64,000 bases of DNA from Pelagovum pacificum (GCF_016134045.1 NZ_CP065915.1:3719001-3783000), one strand, 5' to 3'. Shown: positions 1 to 9,574, numbered from the stretch's first letter. Translations and numbers: made by a program. The notes: generated by a model from the sequence alone, not told the origin.

Positions 1-943
1 ACGTCGCGGCGATCCCCTGGTGGTCGATGACGGTCAGTGCGCCGCCCGACGCTGTCCCCAGCCGGAGCCTTTGACGCGTGGTGCCCCGATGCCCGACCGG
101 GCCGAACATCTGCTGCCGGGTCAGCGACAGCTTCACCGGACGCCCCGTCGCGCGCGCGGCGAGGATGCCGAGCACGATCGGACCGACAGCGAACGCCTTC
201 GACCCGAAGCCCCCACCAAGGTACGGGCTGCGGATGGTGACGTTCTCCGCCGGGATCCCGAAGAAGTAGGCATAGGCCGCGCAGGACATCGTCAGCGCCT
301 GCGTCGGTGTATCGAGCTCCAGCCGGTCACCCGTCCATTTCGCGACGACTGAATGAGTTTCCATCGCATTGTGAAACTGGCCCGGCGTCTCGTAGGTCAC
401 GTCGATGGCGAGGTCGGCGGCGGCATGGCCCGCTTCGATGTCACCGTAGATCGTGGGGCCGGGCTGGCCGAACGCTTGCCCCGTGATCTCGAACGTCTCG
501 TTGTCGTCGATCTTCGTGCGGGGCGGCTGCAGGTCGTAGCGCGGGTCGAGCAGCCGAGCGCCCTCGGTCGCGGCCTCGATCGTCTCCGCGATGACGAGGG
601 CGATCGGCTGACCGGCGTAGCGCACGATGTCGTTCTGCAGCACTTCGATCCGGTTCGAGAACATGGTCGGCTTCTCGTCGGGATCGCCCTGAAGCTCCGG
701 CCGGTTCTCGTGGGTGAAGACACGGACCACGCCGGGATGGGCTTCGGCTGCGGCGGTATCCAGCGTAGCGACCCGGCCCCGCGCGATGGTCGCGGCAGCG
801 TAGACGGCATAGAGCATGTTGTCGGGGTGATTGTCCGCAGCGTAGGTCGCGGTCCCGGTCACCTTGGCCACGCCGTCACGGCGGGTCGCGGGCTGGCCGG
901 AATTCGATCCGAACCGGATCTGGGGGGAGAGGGTGTCAGGCAT
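1..943 (-). CDS. Molybdopterin-binding (catalytic) subunit of a xanthine dehydrogenase/aldehyde oxidoreductase-family enzyme, partial
   Basis: The gene begins at the ATG at 943 and runs off the left window edge, so only the N-terminal ~314 residues are visible. They read as the large subunit of molybdenum hydroxylases: an early conserved Gly-Val-Ala-Lys-Val-Thr-Gly stretch with Tyr-Ala-Ala-Asp following, then the Gly-Gly-Gly-Phe-Gly-Ser-Lys motif of the molybdenum cofactor domain. It overlaps the end of the FAD subunit gene (936-1991), so translation is probably coupled. The order is 2Fe-2S, FAD, molybdopterin subunit, as in paoABC. The substrate cannot be read from this part; the family oxidises aldehydes or N-heterocycles. 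The active-site Glu lies outside the window. Confidence 0.9.
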   Translation of the reverse strand, partial: MPDTLSPQIRFGSNSGQPATRRDGVAKVTGTATYAADNHPDNMLYAVYAAATIARGRVATLDTAAAEAHPGVVRVFTHENRPELQGDPDEKPTMFSNRIEVLQNDIVRYAGQPIALVIAETIEAATEGARLLDPRYDLQPPRTKIDDNETFEITGQAFGQPGPTIYGDIEAGHAAADLAIDVTYETPGQFHNAMETHSVVAKWTGDRLELDTPTQALTMSCAAYAYFFGIPAENVTIRSPYLGGGFGSKAFAVGPIVLGILAARATGRPVKLSLTRQQMFGPVGHRGTTRQRLRLGTASGGALTVIDHQGIAAT

Positions 944-1991
944 TCTGCGTCACTCCGGCTGAAGGTCCGAACGGCGAGGCGGGCAAGGCGGGCATCCGTA
1001 CCGGTGTCCCGGCCGCCGCCATGTTTAGCGCACGCGCCGCCGTGCGGCGGGCAAGCTCGATCTTCCAGGCGTTGTCGTTGGAGGCCGCCGCCCCCGCCAG
1101 CGCGGCTGCGGCGGCGCGGTCGAACAGGTCGGCGTCCGGCACCTGGCCGATCAGCAACTCCTCCGCTTCGGCGACGCGCCACGGCTTCGCCGCGACCGCA
1201 CCCAGCGCCAGCCGGGCCCTGCCGATCCGGTCGCCGTCCATCCTCAGCGCGGCAGCGGCAGAGGCGATTGCGAAGGCATAGGACGTCCGTTCGCGCACCT
1301 TCAGATACCGCCCGTTGGCCGCGAAGTCGGACACGTCCGCCGGCAGTCGAACGGCAAGAATGAGCTCGCCGGGCGACAGCGCCGTCGTGACCGAAGGATC
1401 GTCACCGGGCAGCAGGTGGAAGTCGACAAGCGGGATGTCGCGTGCCCCATCGGGGCCGAGCACTTCGACGATCGCGCCGAGCGCCGCCAGCGGCACGGCG
1501 AAGTCGGACGGCATCGTCGCGATGCATCCGGCGCTGAAGCCGAGGATGGCGAGGTTCTCTTCCGCCCCACCTTGTGCGGCACAACCGGAGCCGGGCGTGC
1601 GACGGTTGCAGTCGGACTCGGGAGTCTGGAAATAGGGGCAGCGGGTCTTCTGCATCAGGTTGCCACCCACGGTGGCGGCGTTCCGCAGTTGGCCGGAGGC
1701 GCCCGAAAGCAGCGCCTCCGCCACCATCGGCGCATGGGCGAGGATCAGCGGATCGTCGGCGACGTCGGAATTGCGGGCAAGCGCACCAATCCTGATCGCG
1801 CCGTCCGCCAGCCGCTCGACGGCGTCGAGGCCCGGAAGCCGGCTGATGTCGATGACCGTCGACGGTGCCATCGCACCGGTCTTCATCAGGTCGACGAGGT
1901 TCGTGCCCCCGCCGAGCCACGCAGCACCGTCTGTCCATGCGGACAGGGCCTCTTCCGTGGTCTTCGGTTGCAGGAAGTCGAAAATCTTCAT
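936..1991 (-). CDS. FAD-binding subunit of xanthine dehydrogenase/aldehyde oxidoreductase family (PaoB/YagS type)
   Basis: A 351-residue electron-transfer subunit of a molybdenum hydroxylase. The N-terminus ([16 protein letters not shown]) and the Gly-Gly-Gly-Thr-Asn and GGNLMQKTRCPYF stretches match the CoxM/YagS FAD domain. It carries extra cysteines in a CNRRTPGSGCAA-like segment near residues 125-140, the region that in E. coli PaoB binds an additional [4Fe-4S] cluster; this separates it from plain CoxM proteins. Its ATG overlaps the stop of the 2Fe-2S gene by four bases and its stop overlaps the catalytic gene start, so the three subunits are translationally linked. FAD should relay electrons between the iron-sulfur clusters and an external acceptor. 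Confidence 0.9.
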   Translation of the reverse strand: MKIFDFLQPKTTEEALSAWTDGAAWLGGGTNLVDLMKTGAMAPSTVIDISRLPGLDAVERLADGAIRIGALARNSDVADDPLILAHAPMVAEALLSGASGQLRNAATVGGNLMQKTRCPYFQTPESDCNRRTPGSGCAAQGGAEENLAILGFSAGCIATMPSDFAVPLAALGAIVEVLGPDGARDIPLVDFHLLPGDDPSVTTALSPGELILAVRLPADVSDFAANGRYLKVRERTSYAFAIASAAAALRMDGDRIGRARLALGAVAAKPWRVAEAEELLIGQVPDADLFDRAAAAALAGAAASNDNAWKIELARRTAARALNMAAAGTPVRMPALPASPFGPSAGVTQNA

Positions 1992-2485
1992 GCCGCGTCT
2001 CCCTTCTCTTCCGCCTCGACCCGTCGGGTCGCGTCCTGCACGGCAAGCGTGATCCCGTGGTAGGCGGCGCAGCGGCAGATGTTTCCGCTCATCCCCTCGC
2101 GGATCCGCTCGGGATCGTCACCGGCGCGGCCCTCGGCGATCAGCCCGACAGCGCTCATGATCTGGCCGGGCGTGCAGTATCCGCACTGGAAGCCGTCGTT
2201 TTCGATGAAGGCGGCCTGAACCGGATGAAGCCGGTCGCCATCGGCGAGGCCCTCGATCGTGGTGACCTCCGCGCCGTCGAGCGTCGCGGCGAGCGTCAGG
2301 CAGGAATTGGTGCGGCGGCCGTCGATCAGGACCGTGCAGGCCCCGCACTGGCCGCGATCGCAGCCTTTCTTGGTCCCCGGCAGCGCGAGCCGCTCGCGTA
2401 GCAGGTCGAGAAGCGTGACCCTCGGATCTTCGAGCGTGACGTCTCGGGCCGTTCCATTGATGGTGAGGCTTACTGAGAGTGCCAT
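1988..2485 (-). CDS. 2Fe-2S subunit of xanthine dehydrogenase/aldehyde oxidoreductase family
   Basis: A 165-residue protein with two [2Fe-2S] sites: an N-terminal plant-ferredoxin-type motif ([16 protein letters not shown]) and a C-terminal CGYCTPGQ ... GNICRCAAY motif in the helical domain. It is first in a three-gene operon with the FAD and molybdopterin subunits. There is no twin-arginine signal peptide, unlike E. coli PaoA, so the enzyme is predicted to be cytoplasmic. The gene is divergent from a TetR-family regulator at 2609, which is the obvious candidate to control it. Confidence 0.93.
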   Translation of the reverse strand: MALSVSLTINGTARDVTLEDPRVTLLDLLRERLALPGTKKGCDRGQCGACTVLIDGRRTNSCLTLAATLDGAEVTTIEGLADGDRLHPVQAAFIENDGFQCGYCTPGQIMSAVGLIAEGRAGDDPERIREGMSGNICRCAAYHGITLAVQDATRRVEAEEKGDAA

Positions 2486-2608
2486 TCGGTCTCCCCTGAT
2501 GATGCATCTGGAAGGTGGGGCTCTCGCGCCTCGACGGAGAACCGACTAGGTAGGCTGCAAGCGCGGTGCGCTCAGGCGACAATATGCGGAGGCCGCCTCC
2601 GTTTTCAA

Positions 2609-3196
2609 GTGCGAGGTTCAGATTTGGGAGATACGCCCCGTCGAAAAGTCCGCTCCGACGCGCTTCGCAACCGTGAGCGTCTGCTCGAAGCGGCGCGGGA
2701 CGTGCTCGGAAAGGGTGGTCCCGGTGCGAGTCTCGAGGAAGTCGCGCGGCGTGCCGATGTCGGCATCGGGACGCTCTACCGCCACTTCCCGGACCGCGAA
2801 GCGCTGTTCGATGCAGTCTACAGCCGCAGTTTCGAGGAGCTGGCCGACCTCACCGAGGGGCTGGAGGCGCGCGACGATCCCGTCGCCGCGCTGCGCGAGT
2901 GGCTGGCGGCGATCGTCTCGATGGTCGAGACGAAGCGCGGGATGCTCGGCGCCTTGTCGATCGTGATGACCGAAGAGAACAAACGCACGTACGACGATGC
3001 GTTCAAGCGGGTCTCAGAAGCGACCGAGCAGTTGATCCGACGGGGCATCGAGGCCGGGCGCATCCGGCACGACATCACCGCCGATGACGTCATCCAGACG
3101 ATCTTCGCGCTTTGCTATTCCCGCCCTCCGGGACCGGAGTGGCGGGAACATGTGCTGCGACTTCTGAACATCTTCGTCGACGGGCTGGCCCGTTAG
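2609..3196 (+). CDS. TetR/AcrR-family transcriptional regulator
   Basis: A 195-residue regulator. Residues about 16-65 form a TetR helix-turn-helix ([22 protein letters not shown]), followed by an all-helical ligand-binding half of usual length. It is divergent from the molybdenum hydroxylase operon with about 120 bp between starts, so autoregulation plus repression of that operon is likely but inferred. The start is uncertain. The GTG at 2609 has its GGAGG about 16 bases away. An in-frame TTG at 2624 has GAGG at 2613-2616 with a 7-base spacer and may be the true start. The stop overlaps the end of the convergent ABC ATPase gene by four bases. Confidence 0.9.
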   Translation: MRGSDLGDTPRRKVRSDALRNRERLLEAARDVLGKGGPGASLEEVARRADVGIGTLYRHFPDREALFDAVYSRSFEELADLTEGLEARDDPVAALREWLAAIVSMVETKRGMLGALSIVMTEENKRTYDDAFKRVSEATEQLIRRGIEAGRIRHDITADDVIQTIFALCYSRPPGPEWREHVLRLLNIFVDGLAR

Positions 3197-4263
3197 GCCA
3201 GCCGCCGTCCGTTCGCATCGAACAGCAGGACTTTCGAGGGATCGAAGGTCAGCCCGACACGATCGCCCATCGCCACCGGCGCCTCCGGCGGCAGCACCGT
3301 CATCAGGCGCTTGCCGCCTGGGGTGTGCAGCTCGGTGATGGTCTGGTCGCCCAGCCGTTCGACGAGGCTGACTTCGCCGGTCAGCATCTCCGTTCCCGGC
3401 TCGGCGAGCGCGAACGCCTGCGGTCGGATGCCCACCGTGATTTCCGTTCCCGGAGGCGGAAGCTGCGCTTCAATCGCGGGGCCGGCCTTCAGGTCCGGCG
3501 AGTCGAGCCCGTCGCGCCCCGACGACACCGTCGCATCGAAGAAGTTCATCTTCGGTGAGCCGATGAAGCCGGCAACGAACAGGTTCGCGGGATTGCCGTA
3601 GAGCTCCAGCGGCGAGCCGACCTGCTGAACCTCGCCGTCCTTCAGGACGACGATCTTGTCGGCCATCGTCATCGCTTCGACCTGATCGTGCGTGACGTAG
3701 ATCATCGTCGCGCCAAGCTCGGCGTGCAGCTTCGACAGCTCCATCCGCATGTCGACGCGCAGCGCCGCGTCGAGGTTGGACAGCGGCTCGTCAAACAGGA
3801 AGACGCGCGGCTGACGGATGATGGCGCGGCCGATGGCGACCCGCTGGCGCTGACCGCCGGAGAGTTCGCTCGGCTTGCGGTCGAGCAGGTGCTCCATCTG
3901 GAGGACCTTCGCCACACGCTCCACCCGCTCGCGGATTTCGGCCTTTGGTGTGCGGCTCAGCTTCAGGCCGAACCCCATGTTCCCGGCCACCGTCATATGC
4001 GGATAGAGCGCGTAGGACTGGAACACCATCGCGGTGCCACGCTCGCGCGGCTCCACGTTGTTGCACTTGCGGCCCCCGATACGGAGTTCGCCGCTCGTGA
4101 TGTCTTCCAGCCCCGCGATCATCCGCAGCAGCGTGGACTTGCCGCAACCGGAGGGGCCGACGAAGACGACAAACTCCCCCTCCTCGACGGAGAGGTTGAA
4201 GTTGCGGATGACTTCGACGGCTCCGAAGCTCTTGCCGACGTTTTCGAGTTCGAGTTCGGCCAT
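3193..4263 (-). CDS. ugpC: Carbohydrate ABC transporter ATP-binding protein, UgpC/MalK type
   Basis: A 356-residue ATPase of the CUT1 sugar transporter family. It has Walker A (GPSGCGKST, about residues 36-44), the signature [14 protein letters not shown], Walker B ending in [11 protein letters not shown], and the H-loop [13 protein letters not shown]-terminal TOBE/OB regulatory region fills the last ~110 residues, as in MalK and UgpC. It is the last gene of an operon on this strand: binding protein, two permeases, glycosidase, then this ATPase. It should energise uptake of the sugar bound by the protein encoded at 7506-8753. Confidence 0.95.
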   Translation of the reverse strand: MAELELENVGKSFGAVEVIRNFNLSVEEGEFVVFVGPSGCGKSTLLRMIAGLEDITSGELRIGGRKCNNVEPRERGTAMVFQSYALYPHMTVAGNMGFGLKLSRTPKAEIRERVERVAKVLQMEHLLDRKPSELSGGQRQRVAIGRAIIRQPRVFLFDEPLSNLDAALRVDMRMELSKLHAELGATMIYVTHDQVEAMTMADKIVVLKDGEVQQVGSPLELYGNPANLFVAGFIGSPKMNFFDATVSSGRDGLDSPDLKAGPAIEAQLPPPGTEITVGIRPQAFALAEPGTEMLTGEVSLVERLGDQTITELHTPGGKRLMTVLPPEAPVAMGDRVGLTFDPSKVLLFDANGRRLA

Positions 4264-4280
4264 GGCCCCTCCCCCTTCGT

Positions 4281-5732
4281 TCAGGACAGATCGATCACGA
4301 TGGCCGCGACCGAAGCCGGGGGCAGCGTGACGGAGGACGCATCGGCGACCTCGCGGGTTTCGACGGCGAAGACGTCGAGGTTGGTGCTGTCGATGTAGGC
4401 GTCGAGCTTGCCCGGCGCGATCTGATGGACCGTGCCCTTGCCGGTAACCCCGGTCGACAGCGTCTTCTCGGCCTCGAAGTCGAGGTTCGCGACATGCAGG
4501 AACAGCTTGTCCCCTTCGCGCGTGGCGGACACGCAGAGGTCAGCGTCGTCGCTTTCCACCTCGACCCCGTGAGTGCCGACGTGGTGCGCGAACAGACGCA
4601 TGACGTGACCGACCGGCAGCAGGTAGGGCTGCTCTGCCGGGGAGCCGAGAAGCACGGCGTTCACGAGCCAGCTCTGCCCCGCGAAGTCGGCCAGCGTCAC
4701 GATGTCGAGGATGTCGGAGTGCCGCTCATAAAGCGTCAGCGTTCGGGCGTGGAACAGGCCCGTAATCCACTCGCGCAGCACTTCGTTCTTGTTGTGCGGC
4801 TGGATCGACAGGTGCCCCTCAGTGATGGCGAGCCGGATCTTCGGGTTGATGCCCTCGATCGTCTCGCGCGCGCCGATCAGCTTGGATTCGACCGACTGGT
4901 ACTGCTCGGTCAGCGCGTCCCACGTCTTGGTGTAGTCGTCGCGGTACTTGCGACCGCGCAGGGGGGTGTCCGGGTCCTTCGGGTTCTGGTGCATCATGTG
5001 GATGGCGACCATGTCGATAGTTTCGCCGGCAGCCTCCAGCAGCGTGGGTGTCCAGGATTCGTTGGTATCCCGCTCGAGGTCGCCCCAGCCGATCAGCGTG
5101 ATCGACGGATCGCGCTCGCGCATCGCCTTGGCAAAGGCAACATACTGCTCGGCGTTCTCGTGCCGGTCGAACCGCTCACCCGCCTTCGGGTAGGAAGTCT
5201 CGTTCCCGATCTGCCAGGTGCGGACGTTCCACGGCTTGTCGCGTCCGTTCGCCTTGCGCTCCGCATGGTCGGGGTCGTTGCAGTAGGACACGAGGTCGGC
5301 GGCCTCTTCCGGCGTTCCGGCCCGCTTTTCGCCCAGCGCGGTCTCGATATATTCGGGCCGTCCGTCCCCGGCGAAATTGATGCCCATGATGGGCTCGGCA
5401 CCGACCATCTCGCAGAAGTCCAGGAACTCGTGGACGCCGACGCGGTTCGTCTCGACCCCGCCCCAGAGGTAGTTGACCATCGGAACCCGGTCCTTCGGAT
5501 CACCCACGCCTTCGCGCCATTTCCAGAAGCCGGTGAGGATCCCGCCCCAGCGGATGGACGACGGTTTCAGGTCGCTGACGACCTCGACGAAATCGTCACG
5601 CCACTTGTCCTCGAGCACGTTCCAGCAGGCCGCGACGGAGCTGTCCGTATGGCCCAGAGGCTCCATGAACTGCATGTAGAAGCGGGGCGAGAACTCGTGC
5701 TTGGGGGTGGTGTCGATCTTAAGGGAAGACAT
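4281..5732 (-). CDS. GH51-like alpha-L-arabinofuranosidase-family glycoside hydrolase, cytoplasmic
   Basis: A 483-residue protein that looks like a clan GH-A retaining glycosidase nearest to family 51. The likely acid/base is Glu178 in TWQIGNETS and the likely nucleophile is Glu305 in [10 protein letters not shown] beta-sandwich-like region fills the C-terminus. The ATG at 5732 is preceded by a good AGGAG; an upstream in-frame extension was discarded because it runs into the permease gene. No signal peptide is present. The gene lies inside the ABC transporter operon, so it probably hydrolyses imported oligosaccharides. Substrate specificity (arabinofuranosides or another pentose/uronic acid glycoside) is inference. 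Confidence 0.8.
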   Translation of the reverse strand: MSSLKIDTTPKHEFSPRFYMQFMEPLGHTDSSVAACWNVLEDKWRDDFVEVVSDLKPSSIRWGGILTGFWKWREGVGDPKDRVPMVNYLWGGVETNRVGVHEFLDFCEMVGAEPIMGINFAGDGRPEYIETALGEKRAGTPEEAADLVSYCNDPDHAERKANGRDKPWNVRTWQIGNETSYPKAGERFDRHENAEQYVAFAKAMRERDPSITLIGWGDLERDTNESWTPTLLEAAGETIDMVAIHMMHQNPKDPDTPLRGRKYRDDYTKTWDALTEQYQSVESKLIGARETIEGINPKIRLAITEGHLSIQPHNKNEVLREWITGLFHARTLTLYERHSDILDIVTLADFAGQSWLVNAVLLGSPAEQPYLLPVGHVMRLFAHHVGTHGVEVESDDADLCVSATREGDKLFLHVANLDFEAEKTLSTGVTGKGTVHQIAPGKLDAYIDSTNLDVFAVETREVADASSVTLPPASVAAIVIDLS

Positions 5733-5743
5733 TGAAACTCCTG

Positions 5744-6571
5744 TCATTTGATGCCCGAGGTCGGGCGCATGCCCTGCACGATCCACCGCTGTCCGAAGAG
5801 GAAGAGGATGATCATGGGGAGCGATGTGAAGAAGGCCGCGGCGAGGATGACGGTGTAGTTGAGCACCGCGCTCGTATCCGCGCTGAGGTAGGACACCGCG
5901 ACCGGCACCGTCATGGAGCCCGGCGTGTTGGTGATGACCAGCGGCCAGAGGAAGTTGTTCCAGCTGTAGAGCGCGGTGATGATCGCGACCGTGGTGATCG
6001 CGGGCGCCGCGAGCGGCACCATGATGCGCAGGAACACCTGGAAATTGGTAGCGCCGTCCATGCGGGCGGCTTCCTCCAGCTCTTTCGGGACCTGCCGGAA
6101 GAACTGTCGGAGGATGAAGATGCCGATAACGCGGGCAAGGCCGGGCAGGATCACACCCATCCTCGTGTCGACGAGGCCCATCCCGGACATCATCTCGTAG
6201 AGCGAGATGATCTCGAGAATGCCAGGCATCATCAGCGTCAGCAGCGTGGCGAAGAAGAACAGGTCACGGCCCCAGAACCGCAGCCGTGCGAAGGCGTAGG
6301 CGGCGGGCACGTCCAGCAGCAGCACGCCGATGACCTGCACCAGCATGATCACCGTGCTGTTCCACATGGCCTGCGGGATCGAGACGCCCCGCCCGGCATC
6401 GGTCACGACCTTCTCGTAGTTGCCGAACGTCCAGTCGCTCGGGATGATCCCGCCGGACAGGACTTCGGCCGGGGGCGCGAAGGAGAACAGGATCAGCGAC
6501 GCGACCGGCAGGATCCACAGAAGGGAAATGACGAGCAGCGCTGTCCAGCGAAGGGTCTGTTTGCGGCGCAT
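5744..6571 (-). CDS. Carbohydrate ABC transporter permease, MalG type
   Basis: A 275-residue inner-membrane protein with about six hydrophobic spans and the EAA loop (EEAARMDGATNFQVFLRI) that docks on the ATPase. The length and the C-terminal RWIVQGMRPTSGIK-like tail (Val-Gln-Gly-Met ... Gly-Ile-Lys) fit MalG-class permeases. It lies 3 bases downstream of the MalF-type partner and 11 bases upstream of the glycosidase gene. With its partner it forms the translocation channel. Confidence 0.95.
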   Translation of the reverse strand: MRRKQTLRWTALLVISLLWILPVASLILFSFAPPAEVLSGGIIPSDWTFGNYEKVVTDAGRGVSIPQAMWNSTVIMLVQVIGVLLLDVPAAYAFARLRFWGRDLFFFATLLTLMMPGILEIISLYEMMSGMGLVDTRMGVILPGLARVIGIFILRQFFRQVPKELEEAARMDGATNFQVFLRIMVPLAAPAITTVAIITALYSWNNFLWPLVITNTPGSMTVPVAVSYLSADTSAVLNYTVILAAAFFTSLPMIILFLFGQRWIVQGMRPTSGIK

Positions 6572-6574
6572 CGG

Positions 6575-7429
6575 TTACCTCTGCCGGAAGACGCGGAACT
6601 GGATGAAGGACAGGGCCGCGATGATGATCGTTATGATGACGCCGATCGCGGCGGCCCGGCCGAGCGCGAAGTCGCGGAAACCTTCCTCGTAGAGCAGCAT
6701 GGTCAGGACCGTCGTGCTGCCGAAGGGACCGCCGTTGGTCATGATGAGCACCTCGCCGAAGACCTGGAAGGCGTGGACGATCGACAGCACCATGACGATC
6801 AGCATGATCGGCAATAGCAGCGGGATCGTGATGTAGATCAGGTCCTGGAAGGCGTTCGACCCGTCGAGGCGCGCGGCCTCGTAAAGGTCGTCGGGGATGT
6901 TCTCTAGCCCGGCGAGCAGGATGATGACCATGAAGCCGAGGTTGATCCAAAGCGTCACGAGGCTGACGGTGAACAGGGCCCAGCCCGGTCGGCTCAGCCA
7001 TTCCTGACCCGGCAGACCCAGCGCGTCGAGTACGGCGTTGATCGTGCCGACTTCCGGCTGGAAGAGCCAGTTGAAGGCGATGGCGGCCACGGCGACGTTC
7101 ACCACCAGCGGAAAGAAGATCACCGTCCGGAAGATGGAGATGCCCGGCAGCGCGCGGTGCAACAGGACCGCGATGACGACCGAGAGGATCATCACCATCG
7201 GCACGTACATCAGCGCGAAGGTGCCGGTGATGAAGAACGAGGCCCAGAAGCGGTCATCGGTGAACAGGTCGATGTAGTTCGCGAGGCCGACGAACTCGTT
7301 CGGGCCGAAGATGCCCCAGTCGAACAGGCTGATCCAGACGGCGCGCAGGATCGGGTAGCCGAGGAATACGCCGAAGGTCAGCAGGTAGGGGGCGACCATC
7401 AGGTACGGGAATAGCCGGTTGTTCTTCAT
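6575..7429 (-). CDS. Carbohydrate ABC transporter permease, MalF type
   Basis: A 284-residue permease starting MKNNRLFPYLMVAPYLLTFG, with six predicted membrane spans and the EAA loop (YEAARLDGSNAFQDLIYI). The ATG at 7429 was chosen over a longer in-frame start because it is preceded by AGGCGAG and because the extension would overlap the binding-protein gene. A stem-loop (7461-7482) separates it from that gene, which is typical of transporters needing excess binding protein. It pairs with the MalG-type permease immediately downstream. Confidence 0.94.
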   Translation of the reverse strand: MKNNRLFPYLMVAPYLLTFGVFLGYPILRAVWISLFDWGIFGPNEFVGLANYIDLFTDDRFWASFFITGTFALMYVPMVMILSVVIAVLLHRALPGISIFRTVIFFPLVVNVAVAAIAFNWLFQPEVGTINAVLDALGLPGQEWLSRPGWALFTVSLVTLWINLGFMVIILLAGLENIPDDLYEAARLDGSNAFQDLIYITIPLLLPIMLIVMVLSIVHAFQVFGEVLIMTNGGPFGSTTVLTMLLYEEGFRDFALGRAAAIGVIITIIIAALSFIQFRVFRQR

Positions 7430-7460
7430 CTCGCCTGCCGCTTTAGGGTCAAGGGGAGAC

Positions 7461-7482
7461 AGGCCCCGGGCTGTTGGGGCCT
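7461..7482 (-). terminator. Intercistronic stem-loop (attenuator) between binding-protein and permease genes
   Basis: Perfect 7-bp arms (AGGCCCC / GGGGCCT) enclose an 8-base loop, and flanking AGAC/GTCT at 7457-7460 and 7487-7490 can extend the structure imperfectly. No U-run follows, so it is more likely a partial terminator or RNA-stabilising hairpin than a full stop. It lies between the stop of the binding-protein gene and the start of the first permease. Confidence 0.55.
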
Positions 7483-7505
7483 GCCTGTCTGCAATGTGAG
7501 AGGTC

Positions 7506-8753
7506 TTAGAGTTCGCTGGCGATGCCGCGAACGAGGTTCTGCACCGTCTGATCCACGTCGGCACGGCCGGCATAGAACGCTTCCATCGCCTCGCGCACGA
7601 CACGGTCGACGTCGGGCTGCGCCACGATGGACGGCGGGAAGTGGATCGTGTCGCGGATATCGGCGATCGTCACGAGGTCTTCCTCGGCCTGGAACCGCTC
7701 CTCCTCGAACACGGCGAGCTGCGACGGCACCTTGCCGGTCATCGCCCATTCGAAGCCACGCGCGCCGACCCATTCGATGAAGGTAAGGGCGGCGGCACGA
7801 TCCTCTGCGGACGCCCCGCGCGGGATCAGGAACTCGTGCGCCATCGCGAAGGTCGCGGGCTCGTTGCCGTAGACCGGGAACGGCGCGACGCCGTACTCGA
7901 CGCCCTGGTTCTCGGCCGCGGCCTTGTAGAGGTTGAGGTCCGTGATCTGGCTGAACACGATACCGACCTTGTTCTGCGCGAACAGCTGGCCGGGATCGTC
8001 CACTTCGTTTTCCGGCGAGACATCCGCGTCGATCATCGCCTGAATGTCGTTCAGGACGTTGGTCGCCGCTTCCTCGAACCCATCGGAGACGTCGGTCATG
8101 TCCTCGTTGTAAAGGTCCGGATTGTACTGCCAGTAGCGGCTGTAGAAGTCGCGGAACGCACCGCTGCCGGACTTGGCGAAGATCATGCCGTGGACATCGT
8201 CGCCCAGCGCCTCGATCGCCTCGGCGGCGGCGAGCACTTCTTCACCCGTGGTGGGCGGGCTTTCGGGATCGAGGCCGGCCTGCTCGAACAGCGCCTTGTT
8301 GTAGTAGATGTGGCGCGGGAACATGCCGAGCGGCACGCCGTACTGCTCTCCCTCGAACATGCCGGCGTCCCAAGACGCGGCGATGTAGTCGTCCTTGTTG
8401 ATCCCGGCAGTCTCGAGCTCTTCCGCCGTGAAGGCTTCGAGCGCGCCTTGATTGGCGTAGATCGGAACGCGGTCCGAGTTCACGATCGTCAGCGCCGGCG
8501 CCTGGCCGGATGCCATGGAGACGGAAAGCTTCGTGTTGAAGTCGTCCCACGGAATGACGAGCAGGTTCACCTCGACGTCGGCGTCTGCGCCGGCGGACTC
8601 GTTGAACTCGGCGACCATGTCGCTGATCGCCTCCCCGTCGGGTCCGGTGAACAAGGTCCAGAAGTCGATGGACTGAGCCGACGCTGGCGTTGCGACTGCC
8701 ATGAGGGCGGCAATGCAACTGGCACCAGAGATGCCAAGTATCGAATTTTTCAT
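7506..8753 (-). CDS. Extracellular solute (sugar)-binding protein of the ABC transporter, family 1
   Basis: A 415-residue periplasmic binding protein. The first ~26 residues are a Sec signal peptide (MKNSILGISG, then a hydrophobic core ending ATPASA before QSIDFWT). The mature part has the layout of cluster-1 sugar-binding proteins (WTLFTGPDGEAISDMVAEFN near the start). The ATG at 8753 follows GGGAGGAAATC. It is the first gene of the operon and divergent from a GntR/FCD regulator. The ligand is unknown; the embedded GH51-like enzyme and the nearby hexuronate genes suggest a plant or algal oligosaccharide. Confidence 0.94.
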   Translation of the reverse strand: MKNSILGISGASCIAALMAVATPASAQSIDFWTLFTGPDGEAISDMVAEFNESAGADADVEVNLLVIPWDDFNTKLSVSMASGQAPALTIVNSDRVPIYANQGALEAFTAEELETAGINKDDYIAASWDAGMFEGEQYGVPLGMFPRHIYYNKALFEQAGLDPESPPTTGEEVLAAAEAIEALGDDVHGMIFAKSGSGAFRDFYSRYWQYNPDLYNEDMTDVSDGFEEAATNVLNDIQAMIDADVSPENEVDDPGQLFAQNKVGIVFSQITDLNLYKAAAENQGVEYGVAPFPVYGNEPATFAMAHEFLIPRGASAEDRAAALTFIEWVGARGFEWAMTGKVPSQLAVFEEERFQAEEDLVTIADIRDTIHFPPSIVAQPDVDRVVREAMEAFYAGRADVDQTVQNLVRGIASEL

Positions 8754-8794
8754 GATTTCCTCCCTAGACGCGAAATGCGATCTGGTCAGGACGC

Positions 8795-8812
8795 TACTGT
8801 TATAATAGTATA
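8795..8812. promoter_or_regulatory. Candidate divergent promoter with palindromic operator for the GntR regulator
   Basis: The 95-bp gap between the transporter operon and the GntR gene holds an AT-rich island in otherwise GC-rich DNA. TACTGTTATAATAGTA (8795-8810) is a palindrome except for one symmetric pair of positions. It overlaps a perfect plus-strand -10 hexamer TATAAT (8801-8806) and a minus-strand TATACT (8807-8812). A regulator bound there could block both promoters. The -35 elements are not convincing. Assignment to the adjacent GntR protein is inference. Confidence 0.5.
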
Positions 8813-8872
8813 TCAGTCAAGGGGTGCACCGGCATCTCGGCCAAAAGAGTGAACAAGGACCTGCATTTTCAG

Positions 8873-9574
8873 ATGAACGAGCGCGTGACAGAGGACGGAA
8901 GAACCCACCGGCGACCGCCGAGGAACCGCTCGGTCGAACGGCCGACGCCGACATGGCGGCACATCTACAACCAGCTGCGCGAACGGATCGTCACGCTCGA
9001 CCTGCAACCGGGGGAAACGCTGAATGAGAAGGAGATCGCGGAGGAGTACGGCGTCAGCCGGACACCCGTCCGGGAAGCGACGTTAAGGCTTGCGGATGAA
9101 GGGCTTATCGAGGTCTTTCCGCAGTCCGGCACCTTCATCGCCCGCATCCCCTATGACGAGCTGCCCGAGGCGATGGTGATTCGCGAAGCGCTCGAAACGA
9201 AGTCGGTGCAGCTCGCCACCGACGCCGCGACGCGCAGCGACATCATGGTCCTGCGCACCATCGTCGAACGCCAGCGCGAGGCCGACCTCGCGCAGGACCA
9301 GGCGGCTTTCCACGCAGCGGACGAGTCCTTCCACGCCGAGATCGCCCGGATTGCCGGTCACGAGGGTCTGTGGAAGCTGGTCCTGTCGGTCAAACTCCAG
9401 GTCGACCGCTACCGCAGAACGACCCTGTTCCAGCCCAACCGCATGAAGAAAGTCATCGAGGATCACGAGGCGATCATCGAGGGCATGACCTCCGGCGACC
9501 CGTCGCAGGCGGTCGAGGCCCTGATACGGCACCTCAACAACGTGTTGCCTGACGAGCTTCCGTCGAAGACCTGA
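8873..9574 (+). CDS. GntR-family transcriptional regulator with FCD ligand domain
   Basis: About 233 residues. A winged helix-turn-helix occupies roughly residues 20-85 (LNEKEIAEEYGVSRTPVREA is the recognition segment), followed by a helical FCD sensor domain with metal/ligand-type residues (Asp, His, His in AADESFHAEIARIAGH and EDHEAIIEGM). FCD regulators usually sense sugar acids, which fits the hexuronate genes downstream. It is divergent from the transporter operon. The start is uncertain: the ATG at 8873 has AAGGA 13 bases upstream, and a GTG at 8849 would add eight residues. Confidence 0.92.
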   Translation: MNERVTEDGRTHRRPPRNRSVERPTPTWRHIYNQLRERIVTLDLQPGETLNEKEIAEEYGVSRTPVREATLRLADEGLIEVFPQSGTFIARIPYDELPEAMVIREALETKSVQLATDAATRSDIMVLRTIVERQREADLAQDQAAFHAADESFHAEIARIAGHEGLWKLVLSVKLQVDRYRRTTLFQPNRMKKVIEDHEAIIEGMTSGDPSQAVEALIRHLNNVLPDELPSKT

